Of a DNA stretch of 5,711 nt, positions 5,566 to 5,711 are shown piece after piece. The position numbers and the translations under genes are program-made. A model generated the notes under the pieces. The model ran no database searches and had not been told where the DNA came from. It saw nothing but the letters and a program-made list of their open reading frames with translations. Source of the stretch: VFKE01 sp031400955 (lineage in GTDB: Bacteria > Verrucomicrobiota > Verrucomicrobiia > Verrucomicrobiales > Verrucomicrobiaceae); the NCBI GenBank assembly GCA_031400955.1, contig JANNQW010000259.1:1-5711 (forward strand), read 5' to 3'. Position 1 is the stretch's first letter. The number at the start of each line of letters is the position of its first letter.

Positions 5566-5711
5566 ATGTCCATTCGGGTCAGATTACTTGAAAACGAAGG
5601 AGAAACGCTTCTTGTGAGTGCCTCGTGCGTAGGAGAGTTCGATTGGGTAGAGTGTGAGCCATTCGGGTCAGAAGTCCTCGAACTGCAACATTCTAGTGAG
5701 CTTTTCATAGG
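5566..5711 (+). CDS. 5' part of an acidic hypothetical protein (runs off window end)
   Basis: ATG 5566 opens a frame of 48 codons with no stop before the window edge. It begins MSIRVRLLENEGETLLV, continues through a GEFDWVECEPFG stretch, and ends at LFI. The visible part is acidic (nine Glu and one Asp against two Arg and no Lys), has no signal peptide, and reads like alternating short beta strands. ATG 5566 is the first start codon after the in-frame TGA at 5557-5559. The good AGGAGG is 25 bases upstream, too far for direct use. It lies 41 bases after the previous gene on the same strand and may share its transcript. The family is not recognisable; small acidic proteins of this look include immunity or antitoxin-like proteins, but that is a guess. 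Confidence 0.5.
   Translation, partial: MSIRVRLLENEGETLLVSASCVGEFDWVECEPFGSEVLELQHSSELFI
5570..5672 (+). repeat. 14-bp direct repeat pair
   Basis: CCATTCGGGTCAGA occurs at 5570-5583 and again at 5659-5672, an 89-bp period. Both copies lie inside the open frame starting at 5566 but in different reading frames: the first encodes part of SIRVR, the second part of EPFGSE. The repeat is therefore not a duplicated protein motif. It could be a DNA-level signal, a trace of a small duplication, or coincidence. Confidence 0.6.

Overview
The window looks like part of a Gram-negative bacterial chromosome. The best guess is Verrucomicrobiota or a PVC relative, but no marker gene settles this. The hints are FabF sequence style, starts with almost no Shine-Dalgarno signal, ATGA-type gene overlaps, and Sec-exported proteins with a PA14-like segment and an acidic EF-hand-type loop. 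There are no rRNA or tRNA genes, CRISPR arrays or transposase genes. All convincing genes read left to right.

Region 1 (1-203): the last 14 codons of an unidentified gene end at 47. A 156-base gap follows, holding a compact cluster of three inverted repeats whose centres lie exactly 21 bp apart. Region 2 (204-1448): a complete, ordinary FabF-type beta-ketoacyl-ACP synthase II with its Cys-His-His triad and catalytic lysine. Region 3 (1449-1650): a 202-base gap with a weak hairpin just after fabF, a weak sigma70-like promoter candidate, and an 11-bp tandem repeat in the probable leader of the next gene.

Region 4 (1651-5524): a tight three-gene unit in which each stop overlaps the next start as ATGA. 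It encodes (a) a small exported helical, TPR-like protein, (b) a 738-residue exported alpha/beta hydrolase (lipase/esterase type) with a PA14-like segment and a calcium-loop-type acidic module before the catalytic domain, and (c) a membrane-anchored helical, HEAT-like protein with a flexible linker. All three should act outside the cytoplasm, so a functional set is plausible: an enzyme plus two helical partners acting as anchor, chaperone, inhibitor or scaffold. The membrane-anchored helical protein directly downstream of the lipase resembles the layout of proteobacterial lipase and lipase-specific foldase pairs, although I do not see the foldase signature motif. This region is visibly less GC-rich than fabF over much of its length.

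Region 5 (5525-5711): a short gap with a strong AGGAGG, then the start of an acidic protein of unknown function that runs off the window. A 14-bp direct repeat lies in this stretch.
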